Positions 31,701 to 41,194 of a stretch of DNA of 46,528 nt are shown piece by piece. Origin of the DNA: JACDBZ01 sp038233215 (GTDB lineage: Bacteria > Chloroflexota > Limnocylindria > QHBO01). Each line of letters starts with the position of its first letter. Positions within the stretch are counted from its first letter, which is position 1. Both the position numbers and the translations under genes were made by a program. The DNA lies in the NCBI GenBank assembly GCA_038233215.1, contig JBBSML010000019.1, positions 1-46,528 on the forward strand. The letters are read 5' to 3'. The notes under the pieces are model-generated. The model ran no database searches, was not told where the DNA came from, and was given only the letters and a program-made list of their open reading frames with translations.

Positions 31701-32237
31701 TCAATCCTCGCCGAAGAATGGGTCGTCACCGTACAGCTCCAACCAGCGGCGTCGCATCTGCCGAATCGTGGCTGTCACAGCCGCTGAAGGCGTCTCCACA
31801 GGGAGAAGGCTCGCGACCGCCATTCGCACCCGATCGCTCGTTTCCATGCCGAGAAGCGCAAGGTAGTCGGCAACGCGCTGAGCGGGCGTCTTCTCCGTCG
31901 CCCGCTCGCGCACCAGCACATCGGCTTCATGTTCGAGCGCGCCAGCGTAATCCGTATCGGTCCGGTCCAGCTCGGCGAGCAAGAGCGGAATCGCTTCCAG
32001 GCGCGGGTCGGAGTACGCCCAGCGCATGAACCCATCGAGAGAGCCCGGCTGGCGATCATGGTGCCCGGCATGGAACTGCTGAAGATACTGACGCCGCTCG
32101 TCATCACTGCGCGTGAGGGCAATCTGGACCATCTGGCGCATCTCCGGCGACCAGCGACGGAGCGACTCCACGAACTGGCGGAGCGTCAAGCTGCCCGCGG
32201 GCTGCGGTTGGAATCGGTGTTCATGGACGTGCTGCAC
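31701..32237 (-). CDS. Hypothetical protein, soluble, helical
   Basis: 178 residues. The N-terminus is His-rich (QHVHEHRFQPQP), then a segment with LRQFVESLRRWSPEMRQMVQIAL and a C-terminal Arg-rich helix. Not recognised. GTG 32237 is taken as start. On the minus strand a TATACG word ends six bases upstream and a TAGTAT word ends nine upstream, overlapping the promoter of the divergent peptide-binding gene. No membrane helix is seen. Confidence 0.55.
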   Translation of the reverse strand: MQHVHEHRFQPQPAGSLTLRQFVESLRRWSPEMRQMVQIALTRSDDERRQYLQQFHAGHHDRQPGSLDGFMRWAYSDPRLEAIPLLLAELDRTDTDYAGALEHEADVLVRERATEKTPAQRVADYLALLGMETSDRVRMAVASLLPVETPSAAVTATIRQMRRRWLELYGDDPFFGED

Positions 32238-32243
32238 GGCGAC

Positions 32244-32251
32244 CGTATACT
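32244..32251. promoter_or_regulatory. Shared divergent -10 region (palindromic GTATAC)
   Basis: The plus strand reads TATACT (32246-32251) and the minus strand reads TAGTAT over nearly the same bases. The starts of the divergent genes are at 32303 (+) and 32237 (-). Overlapping -10 boxes would make transcription in the two directions mutually exclusive. Confidence 0.4.
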
Positions 32252-32302
32252 AACGGCCGTGCGCCGAGCCCTGAAACAGCCTGCCCCTGTTGCGGAGCCT
32301 GC

Positions 32303-33856
32303 ATGCGACGTCTGACACGGGTTGCCGCGTTCGTCGCGGCGGGCGTGATCGCGTTGTCGACCAGCACATCGGGGAAACCGATCGTGGCCTCCGAGCATCC
32401 CCTGCGCTACCTCGCGGGACCTCCCGGAACGCTTGATCCCGCCTTAATCGCCGATGCAGCCGATGTGCAGCTCCTGCTCCAGCTGTATGCCGGGCTGACC
32501 CGCCTGGACGAGACCGGAGAGCCCTATCCGTCGCTGGCCTCCGGCTGGGAGATCAGCGCCGATGGACTGACCTATGAATTCGCCATCCGCGACGACCTCG
32601 AGTTCAGCGACGGAACCGGCCTCGGCGCCGAGGACATTCGCCGCTCATGGTTGCGATTGCTGGACCCGGACACCGGGGCGACCGCTCCCGACGTGCTCAG
32701 CGTCGTGCAGGGCGCTTCGGAGCGGGTGGCGGGGGAGCTCGCCGAGGATGAGGTCGGGATCCGGGCGCCCGATGACGAGACGCTCGTGGTCACCCTGCGC
32801 CACCCGGCCTCATACTTCCTGGATATCGTGGCGACGCCCGCGACCTTCGTGGTTCCGGAGCGCGCCGATGCCACGGCCACCTGGCAGACTCCGGATGCAT
32901 TCGTGGGCAGCGGCCCGTACGTCCTCGACGGTGTCGATGGCGCGGACCTCGTGCTTCGCGCGAACGATCGGTACGTCGCTGGGGCACCACCCATCTCGGA
33001 GATCCGCTGGGTCGTAGACGTGGAAACGGACTCGGTGACCGCGTTCGCGGACGACCAGATTGACCTGGTTCAGGTCGCCGGCTGGGACGCTTCGTGGATC
33101 GCGTATGACGTCGACCTAGGCCCGCGCCTGCACGCGGCCGAGCCGCTCACGATCAGCTATTTCGGCTTCGACACCACCGGTCCGCCATTTGACGATGCGC
33201 GCGTCCGTCTCGCCTTTGCCCTGGCGCTCGACCGCGAGCGGCTGGTGCCACTCTCGGAAGGCGCAGCGTCCCAGGCGGCCGGCAGCCTGGTGCCGCCCGC
33301 CATCTGGCCGGAGGGCTTCAGCCCGGAGCTGGACACGGACCCCGATCTCGCGCGCGCGCTGCTCGACGAGGCCGGGTATGGGGATCGGTCGGATCTCGGG
33401 CCGATCGTGGTGAGTGCGAACGGCCTCTTCGTCGATCCGGCTGTCGCGGTCTGGCGAGAGGAGCTCGGTGTCGAGATCCAAGTCGAAACGATGGACTTCG
33501 ACAGCTTCCTCGAGGTGCTCGAGACGAGGCCGCCGCAGGTGTTCACCATCAGCTGGATCGCTGATTACGCGTCGCCACATGCTCTCTACGGGTTGCTGCT
33601 CGAACCCGGTGCGCTGAGCAACTACGGGGAGTGGCGTGACGACGAATTCCTCGCGCTCCTCGACAATGCCGCTGCAGCCCCGGAGGATGAGGTAGGTGCC
33701 GCGTACGACGCCGTCGAAACCTACGTGGCGGGGCAGGCGCCTGTGATTCCATGGTCGTATGGCGAGACCTGGTGGCTGGTGGCCGATGGGCTTCGTGGCC
33801 TCGGGAACCTGACCATCGGCCTTCTCGATTTCGGGCGCGTCTCATGGAACGACTGA
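32303..33856 (+). CDS. Extracellular solute-binding protein family 5 (peptide/oligopeptide binding)
   Basis: 517 residues. A signal-like N-terminus (about 25 residues) precedes the family 5 fold: GTLDPALIADAADVQLLLQ, the SDGT segment near residue 110, FVGSGPYVLDG, then ALDRERLV, and ISWIADYASPHAL near the end. Such lipoproteins or exported proteins deliver peptides, nickel or sugars to Opp/Dpp transporters. No lipobox Cys is evident, and no permease or ATPase gene of that type is in the window. GGAG lies five bases before the ATG. The stop overlaps the following peptidase gene. Confidence 0.87.
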   Translation: MRRLTRVAAFVAAGVIALSTSTSGKPIVASEHPLRYLAGPPGTLDPALIADAADVQLLLQLYAGLTRLDETGEPYPSLASGWEISADGLTYEFAIRDDLEFSDGTGLGAEDIRRSWLRLLDPDTGATAPDVLSVVQGASERVAGELAEDEVGIRAPDDETLVVTLRHPASYFLDIVATPATFVVPERADATATWQTPDAFVGSGPYVLDGVDGADLVLRANDRYVAGAPPISEIRWVVDVETDSVTAFADDQIDLVQVAGWDASWIAYDVDLGPRLHAAEPLTISYFGFDTTGPPFDDARVRLAFALALDRERLVPLSEGAASQAAGSLVPPAIWPEGFSPELDTDPDLARALLDEAGYGDRSDLGPIVVSANGLFVDPAVAVWREELGVEIQVETMDFDSFLEVLETRPPQVFTISWIADYASPHALYGLLLEPGALSNYGEWRDDEFLALLDNAAAAPEDEVGAAYDAVETYVAGQAPVIPWSYGETWWLVADGLRGLGNLTIGLLDFGRVSWND

Positions 33857-35166
33857 TTCGGGGGGCGGCGACGGTGTGCGCCGCGCTCGTCATCGGTCTC
33901 ATCGGCGCTCCACAGGTGCTGGGCTTCGACGGCTTTGGGGATGCAACCGCCGACTCGACCTACGACGTCGAGATGCGCTTCGAGGTGGAGCTCCGCGGAG
34001 GGGAGCCGGACCGGCTGGAGCTCCTCGTGCGCACGCCGGGCAGTGACGCATCCTTCGTCACCCCAGTCGCGCCGGCCGGTGAGGTCGCGCGGTATGTGTG
34101 GGACACGTCGACTGACCATGTGACGCCCAATACATTGTTCACGTACCAGTGGCGTGCCACCGTCGGCAACGAGGTCGTGCTCGGTCCCGAGGAGACGCTT
34201 CGCTACGAGGACGATCGCGAGGGCCTCGACTGGCAGCAGGCGCAGCTCGGAGAGGCGACGGTGCATTGGTACGGCGGCGCGGAGGCGCAGGCGCGGCGCT
34301 TCGGTGAGCTCACCGCCGTCGGCGTGGCGCAGGCCGAGGATCTGCTGGGGACGGACCTGGCGGGTCCGGTGGACGTGTTTGTCTATGACTCCCGCGAGGA
34401 CTTCTTTGGAGCACTCGGTCCGGGCGCGCGCGAATGGACCGGCGCGGCGGCGTACTCCGAGCTGCGGACGATCTTCATGTGGCTCGGTGGTGGCTCGGCC
34501 GCCTACCTCGAGGTGGCGATGCTTCACGAGGTCACGCACCTCGTCTTCTTCGACGCAACCGACAATGCCTTCCACGATCCGGCGCGATGGCTGAACGAGG
34601 GGATCGCGACCTGGTCCGAATCCGGCGACGCAGGCGATCAGCGCGGCATCGTCGAATTCGAGGCGGCTGGTGCCGGCCTCTTCTCGTTCGATGCGATCAG
34701 CGAGCAGTTTCCCATCGGCGAGCGTGGTGGACAGCTCTCGTACGCGCAGGGCACTACCCTGGTGGACCTCATCATCGACCGTCATGGGCGCGAGGCGATC
34801 GCCGATATCGCAGCCGCGTATCGCGACGGCGCCTCTGACGCGGAGGCGCTCGAAGCCGGCACCGGCATGGCTGCCGATGAGCTCTACGCCTCCTTCTACG
34901 ACGAGTTCGGCGTCGACCCCCCTGCGCCGATCCAGGTCGAGCCGATCGCCGCATCGAACGTGGACCGGCCGACCGCAGGGCAGATCGATGAGGGTGGCGT
35001 CAACGTGGACCCGGCAACGCCCCCCGACTCAGCCCCGGACGAATCTCCGACCCATGACGCCGACGACGCTTCCTTTCCACTTCTCGTGTTGCTTGCCGTG
35101 GCGGGGATCGCGGCGGTCGGTGGGGCGATCTGGGTCGCGAGACGGGCGGGAAAGCGCGCACGTTGA
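33844..35166 (+). CDS. Gluzincin-type (peptidase MA-like) membrane-anchored zinc metalloprotease
   Basis: 440 residues. A signal peptide (residues about 1-25) and C-terminal helix (PLLVLLAVAGIAAVGGAIWV, with an Arg-rich tail) put the catalytic domain outside the cell. LHEVTHLVF gives HExxH (H228, E229, H232) and ARWLNEGIATW gives the third ligand E252, the HExxH-x19-E spacing of gluzincins. The first 110 residues are a beta-rich domain. ATG 33844 overlaps the preceding stop by 13 bases. It may cleave peptides near the oligopeptide-binding protein encoded before it. Confidence 0.87.
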   Translation: MERLIRGAATVCAALVIGLIGAPQVLGFDGFGDATADSTYDVEMRFEVELRGGEPDRLELLVRTPGSDASFVTPVAPAGEVARYVWDTSTDHVTPNTLFTYQWRATVGNEVVLGPEETLRYEDDREGLDWQQAQLGEATVHWYGGAEAQARRFGELTAVGVAQAEDLLGTDLAGPVDVFVYDSREDFFGALGPGAREWTGAAAYSELRTIFMWLGGGSAAYLEVAMLHEVTHLVFFDATDNAFHDPARWLNEGIATWSESGDAGDQRGIVEFEAAGAGLFSFDAISEQFPIGERGGQLSYAQGTTLVDLIIDRHGREAIADIAAAYRDGASDAEALEAGTGMAADELYASFYDEFGVDPPAPIQVEPIAASNVDRPTAGQIDEGGVNVDPATPPDSAPDESPTHDADDASFPLLVLLAVAGIAAVGGAIWVARRAGKRAR

Positions 35167-35948
35167 CCCGTCGTCGTCCCGTCCCATCGCGCTTCGCTCG
35201 CCCGCAGTGGACGATCAGCATCGCAACCGCCCTGGCGGCCATCGGCTTCGTGGGTGCTGCTCAGTTGAACAGTTCGTTCGCGCGCCAGGAGTTCATCACC
35301 TCGGCGCAGCGCGTGCTGATCACCGAGGCCGAGCAGCTTACCCGTCAGCAGGAGGCGCTCCGCGCCGAGATCGAGATGGCGGAAGGTCGCGTTCGCAGCT
35401 TCCAGGAGCAGGACGCCGGGTCGCGATCTGCGCTCGAACTCCTCAACCAGGAGCTCGCGGCGGCCCGCCTGGCCTCCGGGCTGGCCGCGGTCCGCGGGCC
35501 GGGGGTGATCATCGAGATCGCCGATTCTCAGCGCCCGGTACCCGTGGATGAGAGCGCGACGAACTACATCGTGCTCGTCGATGACCGTCGCGACATCGTG
35601 ACGGCGCTGTGGGCATCCGGGGCCGAGGCGATCACGATTGCCGGAGGTGCGACCGAAGGCGGCCCGCCGGCAGAACGGCTCGTGGCCACCACCTCGATCT
35701 ATGGCGCCGGCTCGGCCATCGTTGTCAATGCGGTCCCTCTTTCGCCGCCGTATCGGATCGAGGCCATCGGTCCGGATGGCCTCCGTGAACGTTTCCTGAC
35801 GCACCCGAGCTATCTCGGGCGCCTCGAACCGCGGATCGAGGCGTACGGGCTCCCGTTCGCGAGCGAGTCGCGTGATGAGCTGACGTTGCCGGCATTCATC
35901 GGGACCACGGCGCTGCGCTGGGGCGCACCGATTCCGGAGCCCACCTGA
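35163..35948 (+). CDS. DUF881 family membrane-anchored protein (first copy)
   Basis: 261 residues. One N-terminal helix (WTISIATALAAIGFVGAA), a coiled coil (about 55-95, AEQLTRQQEALRAEIEMAEG) and the DUF881 domain: AVRGPGVIIEIADS, NYIVLVDDRRDIVTALW, and GAGSAIVVNAVPLSPPYRI. TTG 35163 overlaps the peptidase stop as TTGA. DUF881 proteins are often found near division and peptidoglycan genes and are presumed extracytoplasmic; their role is unknown. Confidence 0.85.
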   Translation: MTRRRPVPSRFARPQWTISIATALAAIGFVGAAQLNSSFARQEFITSAQRVLITEAEQLTRQQEALRAEIEMAEGRVRSFQEQDAGSRSALELLNQELAAARLASGLAAVRGPGVIIEIADSQRPVPVDESATNYIVLVDDRRDIVTALWASGAEAITIAGGATEGGPPAERLVATTSIYGAGSAIVVNAVPLSPPYRIEAIGPDGLRERFLTHPSYLGRLEPRIEAYGLPFASESRDELTLPAFIGTTALRWGAPIPEPT

Positions 35949-36619
35949 TGGTCGGCCGCATGGCGCAGCTCAGCCTGTTCGTGGTCGCCATGATCATCGG
36001 CGTTCTGCTCGTCGGCCAGCTCAGGTCGCAGGCACGCCCGATCGCCCTGTCGACACTCTCGGCCCAGGAGCTTTCGTCCCTGATCCAAACGCTGTCGGCG
36101 CGGAACGTCGATCTGACCGACGGCCTTGCCGATTTGCGCGAGCAGATCCGTGACTACGAGCGCGCCGAGCTTCAGGGTCGCTCGGTGCTCGAGTTGACGG
36201 AGGAGGACCTCGATGGCCTCAGCGCCTTCGGTGGCCTTCGCGGCGTCGAGGGGCAGGGGATCGTCCTCGAGGTTGATGGCGAATTCAATCCGACCGCGGT
36301 GAACGACCTTATCCACGAGCTGCGCAATGCGGCCGCGGAGGCCATTGCCGTCGACGACGTACGGATAACGGCGCGCTCTGTGGCGGTGCCGGGCACCAGC
36401 GGAATCGAGATCGACGGCGTGGCCATTGGCTCGCCGTTCACGATCAGCGCGATCGGGTCGCCGGGCGGACTGCGCTCCGCGATCGAGAGACCCGGCGGCA
36501 TCCTCACCATCCTCGCGCAATCGATCGATGCGGTGTTCACCGTCACCGAGCGAACGAGCCTCACGATTGCCCGTACCCAGCGCGATCTGACCCCGCAGGT
36601 CGCCCGGTCGGTCGAGTAG
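35948..36619 (+). CDS. DUF881 family membrane-anchored protein (second copy)
   Basis: 223 residues, smaller paralogue of the preceding gene with the same order: one helix (LSLFVVAMIIGVLLVGQL), coiled coil, then DUF881 core (GVEGQGIVLEVDGEF, NDLIHELRNAAAEAIAV, VRITARSVAV). ATG 35948 overlaps the first copy's stop by one base. The two may form a heteromer through the coiled coils. The pairing is typical for this family, though the neighbours here (peptidase, TldD/E) are unusual. Confidence 0.83.
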   Translation: MVGRMAQLSLFVVAMIIGVLLVGQLRSQARPIALSTLSAQELSSLIQTLSARNVDLTDGLADLREQIRDYERAELQGRSVLELTEEDLDGLSAFGGLRGVEGQGIVLEVDGEFNPTAVNDLIHELRNAAAEAIAVDDVRITARSVAVPGTSGIEIDGVAIGSPFTISAIGSPGGLRSAIERPGGILTILAQSIDAVFTVTERTSLTIARTQRDLTPQVARSVE

Positions 36620-36644
36620 CCTGTAGCGCCATTCACCCGCTGTA

Positions 36645-38105
36645 TTGGATCTGCCTGTGAACGACCTCATCCAGCGCGCGCTCGACACCGCCGACCATCT
36701 CGGCGCGCACTATGCCGATGTGCGCGTGGTCGAGCGTCGCAACGAGGGGTTGACCGTCAAGAACGGCGCGCTGGAGGCGGCCACGTCCAATGTGAGCTCC
36801 GGCTTCGGCGTCCGCGTGCTCGTCAACGGCGCCTGGGGCTTCAGCTCCAGCGCCCTGCTGGAGCCAGGAGAGGCGGACCGCATCGCCGCTGAAGCGGTCG
36901 AGATCGCGCGCGCCTCGGCGGTGGCCCAAAAGGAACCGATCGAGCTGGACGACACATCCGCGGTGACGGCCACGTATCGAACCCCCTACGCCGAGGACCC
37001 ATTTGCCGTCAGCCTGGACGACAAGCTCCGAATCCTGATGGAGGCCGATGCGGCCATGGCGCGGGTCCCGGGTGTCGCGATCCGCGAGGGCAACGTCGTG
37101 GCGGGACGCGAGACGAAAACGTTCGCGTCCACCGCCGGAGCCCGCATTGATCAGGAGATCGTCGAGTCCGGCGGCGGGATCGAGGCGACCGCGGTCAACG
37201 AATCCGAGATGCAGCAACGCAGCTATCCGAACTCGTTCGGTGGACAGGCCGTCACGGGGGGCTTCGAGGCGGTGCGCCTGCTCGAGCTCGCCGAGCACGC
37301 CCAGGAGACTGCCGAGCTGGCGGTTGCGCTGCTCGACGCGCCGCAGTGCCCGTCGGGAGAGATGGACCTCGTCCTCGACTCGACCCAGGTGGCGCTTCAG
37401 ATCCACGAGTCGTGCGGTCATCCGACGGAGCTTGATCGCGTCTTCGGAACCGAGGCCAGCTTCGCCGGCACGAGCTTCCTGACCACCGACAAGCTCGGCA
37501 AGCTGCGGTACGGGAGTGAGCTCGTCAGCATCGATGCGGACGCGACCGCGCCCGGCGGGCTGGGCACGTTCGGCTACGACGACGAGGGCGTTCCGGCCCA
37601 GAATGTGCCGCTCATCGAGAACGGGCTGCTGGTCGGCTATCTCACCAGCCGTGAGACGGCACCGGTCATCGGCCGCCAGAGCATGGGCAGCGCTCGCGCC
37701 TGGACCTGGAGCCACATCCCGCTGATCCGCATGACGAACATCAATCTGCGTCCCGGCAACGCCGGCTCGTTGGACGATCTCATTGCGGATACGCGCGATG
37801 GCATCTTCATGAGCATCAACAAATCGTGGTCAATCGACGATCGGCGGCTGAACTTTCAGTTCGGTGACCAGGCTGGCTGGCTCATCAAGAACGGCAAGCT
37901 GACGACACTGGTGAAGAATCCCACCTACACAGGCATCACCCCGCGCTTCTGGGGCAGCTGCGATGCCATCTGCGGCCCGTCCGAATGGACGTTGTGGGGA
38001 CTTCCGAACTGTGGCAAGGGAGAGCCGATGCAGGTCGGCCACGTCGGGCACGGTGCCGCGCCGGCGCGCTTTCGGCGCGTGCAGGTGGGAGTCGGGAGAT
38101 GGTAG
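36645..38105 (+). CDS. tldD: TldD metalloprotease subunit
   Basis: 486 residues from TTG 36645 (GTG 36657 possible). The active site HESCGH (HExxxH; H254, E255, H259) lies in VALQIHESCGHPTELDR, the TldD signature. Flanking SGGGIEATAVNESEMQQRSYP and YLTSRETAPVIGRQSMGS are conserved. TldD pairs with TldE as a tunnel-shaped protease for unfolded peptides, maturing microcin-type peptides in some bacteria. TldE is encoded next with a seven-base overlap, so a complete heterodimer can be made. No RiPP precursor gene is visible next to it. Confidence 0.95.
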   Translation: MDLPVNDLIQRALDTADHLGAHYADVRVVERRNEGLTVKNGALEAATSNVSSGFGVRVLVNGAWGFSSSALLEPGEADRIAAEAVEIARASAVAQKEPIELDDTSAVTATYRTPYAEDPFAVSLDDKLRILMEADAAMARVPGVAIREGNVVAGRETKTFASTAGARIDQEIVESGGGIEATAVNESEMQQRSYPNSFGGQAVTGGFEAVRLLELAEHAQETAELAVALLDAPQCPSGEMDLVLDSTQVALQIHESCGHPTELDRVFGTEASFAGTSFLTTDKLGKLRYGSELVSIDADATAPGGLGTFGYDDEGVPAQNVPLIENGLLVGYLTSRETAPVIGRQSMGSARAWTWSHIPLIRMTNINLRPGNAGSLDDLIADTRDGIFMSINKSWSIDDRRLNFQFGDQAGWLIKNGKLTTLVKNPTYTGITPRFWGSCDAICGPSEWTLWGLPNCGKGEPMQVGHVGHGAAPARFRRVQVGVGRW

Positions 38106-39466
38106 CCAGCGCCGCCCAGATCGACGAACTCCTGGAGCGCGCACTCCGCACCTCCACGGCCGACAGCACCGAGGCGCTCTATCTCGGGCAGGACTCGGCA
38201 TTGACCCGATTCGCCGCGAACCGGATTCACCAAAACGTGCGGGAGCACGACGCGACCCTCCAGATTCGCGTGATCGACGGCGACCGCATCGGCGTCGCGA
38301 GCACGAACCTGCTCGACGAGGCCGGCATTCGCGACGTGGTGGAGCGTGCGAGCGCGATTGCCGAACGGTCGGCACCCAACCCGCGGGCCGCGATCCTTCC
38401 CGAGCCCGATGGCCGCGAGCATGATCCGGAGCTCGGATACGTGGCCGCCACTGCCGATGCGGGCCCTGAGCGGCGCGCGGAGGGGGCGCGGGCCGTCATC
38501 GCCGCCGGCGAGGCGAAGGGACTCGAATCGTCCGGTTCATTCTCGACATCGGTCATGACCGTGGCCGTATCCAACTCGCGCGGCATCCGCGCGCGGCATC
38601 GCAGCAGCCGAGCGGCGCTGCTGACGGTGATGATGGATGGGTTCGGCTCAGGCGCGGCATCCGGGTACGCACATGCCGGTGCAACCAACATCGCTGACAT
38701 TGATGCGGAGGCGCTCGGCATCGAGGCGGCCGACAAGGGTGACGCCATGCGGGGCGCCGGAGAGCTCGAGGCCGGCGAGTACGAAGTCATCCTCCAGGAG
38801 TACGCCGTCGCCGGACTGCTGGAGTACCTGACCTACATCGGATTCTCGGGGCTCGCCCACGAGGAGGGGCGGTCGTTCATGGAGTTCGGGCAACAGCTGA
38901 TGGGGGAGAGCGTCAGCATCTGGGATGACGGCACGGATGCGTCCGGCATTCCGTCCGTGATCGATTTCGAAGGCGTGGCGCGGCACCGGGTCGACCTCAT
39001 CGAGCGCGGCGTGGCGCGGGCCGTGGTACACGACGCGGCGACCGGCGCCCGGGCCGGGACCGGCTCCACCGGCCACGGCCTGCCCGCTCCGAACCTGCTC
39101 GGGCCGATGCCGCTCAACGTCTTCATGGCGCCGGGCACGACGCCACGCGATCAGCTCATCGCCGGCGTCGAGCGTGGCGTGTGGGTCACGCGTTTCCATT
39201 ACATCAATCCGGTCCATCCCAAGAAGGCGATCCTGACCGGCATGACCAAGGACGGCACGTTCCTCATTGAGCATGGCCGCCTGACACGGCCGCTCATGAA
39301 CTTCCGGTTCACGCAGGCGATTCCCGAGGCGTTCAGCGACGTGCGCGCCACCAGCGACAGCACCACGCTCTTGCCGGGCGAGTTCGTCGGCGCCTACCGC
39401 GTCCCGGCGCTGCACCTCGGCTCGTTCAACTTCACCGGGGTGACCGCCGCGGAGGGCGGCGAGTGA
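38099..39466 (+). CDS. tldE: TldE/PmbA protease subunit
   Basis: 455 residues. It matches the C-terminal TldE scaffold: ALYLGQDSALTRFAANRIHQ, TVAVSNSRGIRARHR, GSGAASGYAHAGATNI, NVFMAPGTTPRDQLIAG, and WVTRFHYINPVHPKKAILTG. The HExxxH motif is absent, as expected for TldE. ATG 38099 overlaps the tldD stop by seven bases. Together the pair could turn over misfolded peptides or activate a secreted peptide. Confidence 0.94.
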   Translation: MVASAAQIDELLERALRTSTADSTEALYLGQDSALTRFAANRIHQNVREHDATLQIRVIDGDRIGVASTNLLDEAGIRDVVERASAIAERSAPNPRAAILPEPDGREHDPELGYVAATADAGPERRAEGARAVIAAGEAKGLESSGSFSTSVMTVAVSNSRGIRARHRSSRAALLTVMMDGFGSGAASGYAHAGATNIADIDAEALGIEAADKGDAMRGAGELEAGEYEVILQEYAVAGLLEYLTYIGFSGLAHEEGRSFMEFGQQLMGESVSIWDDGTDASGIPSVIDFEGVARHRVDLIERGVARAVVHDAATGARAGTGSTGHGLPAPNLLGPMPLNVFMAPGTTPRDQLIAGVERGVWVTRFHYINPVHPKKAILTGMTKDGTFLIEHGRLTRPLMNFRFTQAIPEAFSDVRATSDSTTLLPGEFVGAYRVPALHLGSFNFTGVTAAEGGE

Positions 39467-39675
39467 CGGTGGCGGCACCCCTCGAGCTCCGCATCGGCGA
39501 CCGCCTGCGCCTCCGCAAGGCGCATCCATGCGGCAGTCGTGATTGGGTGGTCGTGCGGCTCGGCGCCGATATTGGCCTCGTCTGTGATGGCTGCGCCCAT
39601 CGAATCCTGATGGATCGCCTGGACGTCGAGCGCCGGTTCACCGAATACCTGGCGCGCGGCACCGAGGCATCCTAG
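39463..39675 (+). CDS. DUF951 family protein
   Basis: 70 residues. LRKAHPCGSRDWVVVRLGADIGLVCDGCAHRI is the full DUF951 core, with Cys in HPCG and the CDGC pair suggesting a small zinc-bound beta barrel. GTG 39463 overlaps tldE by four bases. In Firmicutes this family is often near chromosome-segregation or translation genes; its function is unknown. Confidence 0.92.
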   Translation: MTVAAPLELRIGDRLRLRKAHPCGSRDWVVVRLGADIGLVCDGCAHRILMDRLDVERRFTEYLARGTEAS

Positions 39676-39679
39676 GCCG

Positions 39680-41194
39680 ATGGCACACATCGAGCTGCCA
39701 CCCGATGCCGACACCGGTCCGCAGCTCACGGACGCCGGGTCGGTGTTCAAGAACCGAAACTTCGTCTACCTCTGGTCAGCGCAGACCCTCAGCCAGCTCG
39801 CCAGCAACATGGTCCTGGCGGCGCTCATCGCGACCGTGGTCACGACGACCGGGTCGCTCACCGCCAACGCAGTCCTGATCCTGACCTTCCTCATTCCGGC
39901 GGTGCTCTTCAGCACGCTCGGCGGCGTGTTCGTGGAGCGTGGCAATGCGAAGGTGATCATGCTCGTGACGAATATCGTGCGTGCCGTCGGGACGATCCTG
40001 TTCATCTTTGTGGCTCCCACGACCAGCACCGCCATCGTGCCACTGGTCTACCTCATCAATTTCGTGGTCGCCACCGCGACCGCGGTGTTCGCCCCGGCCG
40101 AGCTGACTTCGATCCCGCGTATTGTTGACCGCCGCCACCTCATGGCGGCCAATTCGATCTTCATCCTGACCATCAACGCCACATTCGCCATCGGCTTCGG
40201 ATTTCTAGGCCCCCTCGTCCTCAACGTGCTCGGATCGACCGGCGTCTACATCCTGGTGGCGTTGATGTTCGCGTTCTCGGCCGCGGCCATCATTCCGCTT
40301 CCGTCGGTCAAGCCGGACCATGCGCCGCCCGCCGTCGGAGCTGCGGCGGGTCGCGCGGTGCGCGAGCTGTTCGGGCAGGTGGCGGAGGGAATGAGCTTCA
40401 TTCGTGCCAATCGGCGGATCGCGTGGAGCCTCACCTATCTCGGGGTTGCGGCAAGCCTGATCGGCGTCCTCGGCGCCATCGGCCCGGGATTCGCGACCGA
40501 TATTCTGCGGCTGCGGGCGGAGGACTTCTTCTTCATCATGGGACCGGCCGGGATCGGTGCCGTGGTCGGCATCCTCTTCCTTAATTCGTACGGCAAGGGG
40601 CTGCCGAAGCGACTCACCATCGATATCGGCCTGATCGCGATGGGGATCACGTTGATGGCCCTGGCGCTCGTGAGACCCATCACCTCGCTGTTCGGCCCAG
40701 CGTTTTCGCCGATCGAGAACGCCATCCCGTCGATCGCACCATTCGTCAGCCTGATCGCGGTGGTCGTGGTCATTGCCGTCTTCGCGGGCCTCGAATACGC
40801 GTTCGTCGCGATTCCATCGCAGACCGCACTCCAGGAAGAGCTGCCGAGCGAGGTCCGCGGGCGGATCTTCGGGATCCTCAATACCCTCCTGTCGGTCGCA
40901 TCGTTTCTGCCGGTGATCGTTGCCCCGGCGGCGGCCGACGTCATCAACATCGCGTTTCCCGGCGCTGGCATTCCCGTCGTGATGGCGGCGCTGGGGCTTC
41001 TGACCCTGATTGCCGGGATCGCCTCGTGGCGACGCAACGCGCGCGCCGGGCTCCACGACCATGACCAGGGCGGTTCACCGCCCGCCGGTGCCGTCGACGA
41101 CGCACCTTCGCCGGGCGTGCCGAGCGCGGTCGATCCGTCGGAACAACCCCATCGTCGAAGGCGCCGACGCCGGCCGGCCGCCGATGGGGACTAG
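39680..41194 (+). CDS. MFS transporter (MFS_3/enterobactin exporter-like)
   Basis: 504 residues with 12 predicted transmembrane helices and a Pro/Arg-rich C-terminal tail. It begins FKNRNFVYLWSAQTLSQLAS, the typical MFS_3 entry. The helix 2-3 loop has GGVFVERGNAKVIM in place of the standard MFS motif A. A segment LPSEVRGRIFGILNTLLSVA near residue 390 is characteristic of this efflux group. The substrate is unknown. The stop overlaps the glycosyltransferase start by 11 bases. Confidence 0.88.
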   Translation: MAHIELPPDADTGPQLTDAGSVFKNRNFVYLWSAQTLSQLASNMVLAALIATVVTTTGSLTANAVLILTFLIPAVLFSTLGGVFVERGNAKVIMLVTNIVRAVGTILFIFVAPTTSTAIVPLVYLINFVVATATAVFAPAELTSIPRIVDRRHLMAANSIFILTINATFAIGFGFLGPLVLNVLGSTGVYILVALMFAFSAAAIIPLPSVKPDHAPPAVGAAAGRAVRELFGQVAEGMSFIRANRRIAWSLTYLGVAASLIGVLGAIGPGFATDILRLRAEDFFFIMGPAGIGAVVGILFLNSYGKGLPKRLTIDIGLIAMGITLMALALVRPITSLFGPAFSPIENAIPSIAPFVSLIAVVVVIAVFAGLEYAFVAIPSQTALQEELPSEVRGRIFGILNTLLSVASFLPVIVAPAAADVINIAFPGAGIPVVMAALGLLTLIAGIASWRRNARAGLHDHDQGGSPPAGAVDDAPSPGVPSAVDPSEQPHRRRRRRRPAADGD

